The notes beneath the pieces are model-generated. The model was given only the letters and a program-made list of their open reading frames with translations. It had not been told where the DNA came from and ran no database searches. The translations under genes were made by a program, and so were the position numbers. Positions 62,707-64,000 of a stretch of 64,000 bases of DNA are shown piece by piece (position 1 is the first letter of the stretch; every line of letters starts with the position of its first letter). The stretch comes from Granulicella sp. (GTDB lineage Bacteria; Acidobacteriota; Terriglobia; Terriglobales; Acidobacteriaceae), in assembly GCA_025357875.1 (NCBI GenBank), contig JANYLK010000126.1:1-64000 (forward strand), in the 5' to 3' direction.

Positions 62707-64000
62707 TCAGAACTCGTAGTCGAGTGAGAACTGGATACGACGGGCCGCGGAGGTGCCAATTGGACGATTGAACGTTTGCTGCGCCACGGCGTCTGAGCCG
62801 TAGGCCGTGCTCATCAGCGAGACATTGCGATGATTCAACAAATTGAATGCCTCGGCAACGAGGTCGAGATGGCCATGGCCGAGCGCGACCATTTTGATAA
62901 CGCGCAAGTCCAAATCGACGCTGAGTGGTGTCGAAAGAGAATTCCGCGCATACCCGATTGGGCGAGCTGCGAAGGGGTAAATATGTTCGCGATTGCTGTC
63001 AAGCCCAATAATCGGATGTTCACGAAAACCGCTTGCGACGTTAAGGATGGGCGCAAACTCAAGTCCGGTAAGTAGACGAATTAACTTGCCGGGGTTGGCG
63101 TTGGCGGCTGCATCCTGAGGGTCGTTTAAGTCCGGGCCAATCAGCCAAAGTCCACTCAGGGTGAGGCGATGTGGCTGATCCTGCAGAGATGGTGCTCGTT
63201 CTACTAGGAGATCATACGGGTTCTGTGGCTGCTCGCTGTCAAAGGATGCGTCGTCCAGAGTCTTTGAGAAGGTGTAGCCAGCGAGGAGTTGAAAATCGTT
63301 CGTGAATTGACGGTTGAGCGTAACCGTTGCTCCGTCGTAATTTGATCCCGCCGAACTGGCAAACTGGTTGATCGCATCATAGGCAGGGTTGAGGCGCAGT
63401 GGCGAGAAGACCAGGGTTCCGAGCTGTTGCGGTTTCGGAACACTGACCCCAAGGCTCGCTGCATTTTGCAAAGTCAACCGAGCGGGTTGGGCGAGGTTCG
63501 TGTTCGTCGTGCGTCCAAGGTGGACTCCGTGAACGTACTGGTACTCGGCCTTGAGGGTGGTCCTAAGAGGCAGAGCTAGTTCAGCGCTAAACGAGGCGAC
63601 TTCGCTATAAGGATTTTGGAGGGCTTGCTGCACGGTCCAGATACTCGGAGCCACGGATGTGAGCGACTGCCGCGGCCTGGCCCCGGTGCGATAGAGAGTG
63701 GTCGCCGCTGTGTCTTCCAGTATTTGGCTAAAGCCACGACTGCCATCCAGTTGCAGAAGTCGATCGACGGTCGACAGCAGATAGCGGTCATAGAAGATCC
63801 CGAATCCAGACCGGAGAACGAGGGACTTGCCAGGCATCCACGCGACACCAACCCGAGGGCTGAAGTTCAGGGCATGCTGAGGAAGATTCCCGGGGAGGTG
63901 ATTGTCCTCGTACCGGATACCGAGGTCAATCGCCAGGCTGCGGGCGGTGGTCCAATGATCTTGCACGTACGCCTTAGACCGATATCCTGTGAAGTTTGAA
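62707..64000 (-). CDS. TonB-dependent receptor-type barrel, C-terminal part
   Basis: The frame is open from the right edge to a stop at 62707, giving the last 431 or so residues of a larger protein. It has repeated barrel strands (LAIDLGIRYEDNHLPGN, NFSPRVGVAWMPG, LRSGFGIFYDRYLL) and ends FSLDYEF, with a terminal aromatic residue. Motifs such as YDGATVTLNRQFTNDFQLLAGYTFSKTL are shared with Oar-like receptors, including the intact one at 49006-52404. The plug and N-terminus lie beyond the window. It is probably a carbohydrate or siderophore receptor; the GH43 gene downstream on the same strand favours carbohydrate. Confidence 0.85.
   Translation of the reverse strand, partial: SNFTGYRSKAYVQDHWTTARSLAIDLGIRYEDNHLPGNLPQHALNFSPRVGVAWMPGKSLVLRSGFGIFYDRYLLSTVDRLLQLDGSRGFSQILEDTAATTLYRTGARPRQSLTSVAPSIWTVQQALQNPYSEVASFSAELALPLRTTLKAEYQYVHGVHLGRTTNTNLAQPARLTLQNAASLGVSVPKPQQLGTLVFSPLRLNPAYDAINQFASSAGSNYDGATVTLNRQFTNDFQLLAGYTFSKTLDDASFDSEQPQNPYDLLVERAPSLQDQPHRLTLSGLWLIGPDLNDPQDAAANANPGKLIRLLTGLEFAPILNVASGFREHPIIGLDSNREHIYPFAARPIGYARNSLSTPLSVDLDLRVIKMVALGHGHLDLVAEAFNLLNHRNVSLMSTAYGSDAVAQQTFNRPIGTSAARRIQFSLDYEF

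Noticed and set aside
1..64000. CRISPR arrays, tRNA or rRNA genes, intact transposases
   Set aside because: None found on reading both strands. The only repeats are short and dispersed or two-copy tandem, with no spacer pattern.

Overview
The window looks like a chromosomal segment of an Acidobacteriota bacterium of the Terriglobia type. I infer this from the gene families present, not from any search: very large carboxypeptidase-regulatory-domain TonB receptors, tandem YVTN/lactonase-type beta-propeller lipoproteins, an exported TldD/TldE-like pair, CRTAC1 (ASPIC/UnbV) proteins next to multihaem cytochromes, and lineage-typical secreted proteins of unknown function. No rRNA, tRNA, CRISPR array or intact insertion sequence was seen.

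Layout. 1-7 kb: two beta-propeller lipoproteins (the first cut by the window edge), a dead four-helix-bundle gene, an M13 metallopeptidase, a 585-base intergenic stretch with repeats, an orphan MCE/MlaD-type protein and acpS. 7-11.1 kb: a small unknown protein, a multi-PAS histidine kinase, a HEAT-like protein and a decayed vapBC toxin-antitoxin pair. 11.3-18.3 kb: a cysteine-rich radical SAM protein resembling tetraether-lipid synthase (Tes), a membrane protein, two related secreted proteins, and a small protein coupled to an RlpA lipoprotein. 18.3-26.4 kb: exported TldE-like and TldD-like proteins, a membrane M48 protease, a HIT protein, a HAD-UbiA fusion and pheS. 26.4-34.7 kb: about 8 kb of pseudogenes. 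One is a decayed secreted protein; the others form a ghost exopolysaccharide operon in conserved order (SLBB-type export protein, Wzz-like chain-length protein, Wzx flippase, GT4 glycosyltransferase, WecG/TagA glycosyltransferase, O-antigen polymerase/ligase), each broken by frameshifts or stops.

34.7-39.6 kb: an intact, closely spaced operon of response regulator, histidine kinase, outer-membrane barrel and cupredoxin-like protein. 39.6-48.7 kb: a Tat-exported Gfo/Idh/MocA oxidoreductase, a small secreted protein, pckG, a second two-component system, a beta-propeller protein and an AtoE-type short-chain fatty acid transporter. 49-64 kb: a region with a saccharolytic flavour, holding a large TonB receptor, an SDR epimerase, a LacI regulator, two GH43 arabinanase-like enzymes, a three-gene operon (CRTAC1 protein, five-haem/TPR cytochrome, monohaem cytochrome c) joined by 4-base overlaps, remnants of a second ASPIC gene and a TPR gene, and the C-terminal part of another TonB-type barrel running off the right edge.

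Working together: the right third suggests uptake and hydrolysis of an arabinose-containing polymer under LacI control, beside a periplasmic electron-transfer module. The centre records loss of one exopolysaccharide pathway while a sensor/outer-membrane operon directly downstream stayed intact. At least eleven decayed genes in one window point to active gene erosion. Many genes start at non-first codons; starts were chosen from Shine-Dalgarno spacing, signal peptides and family length.
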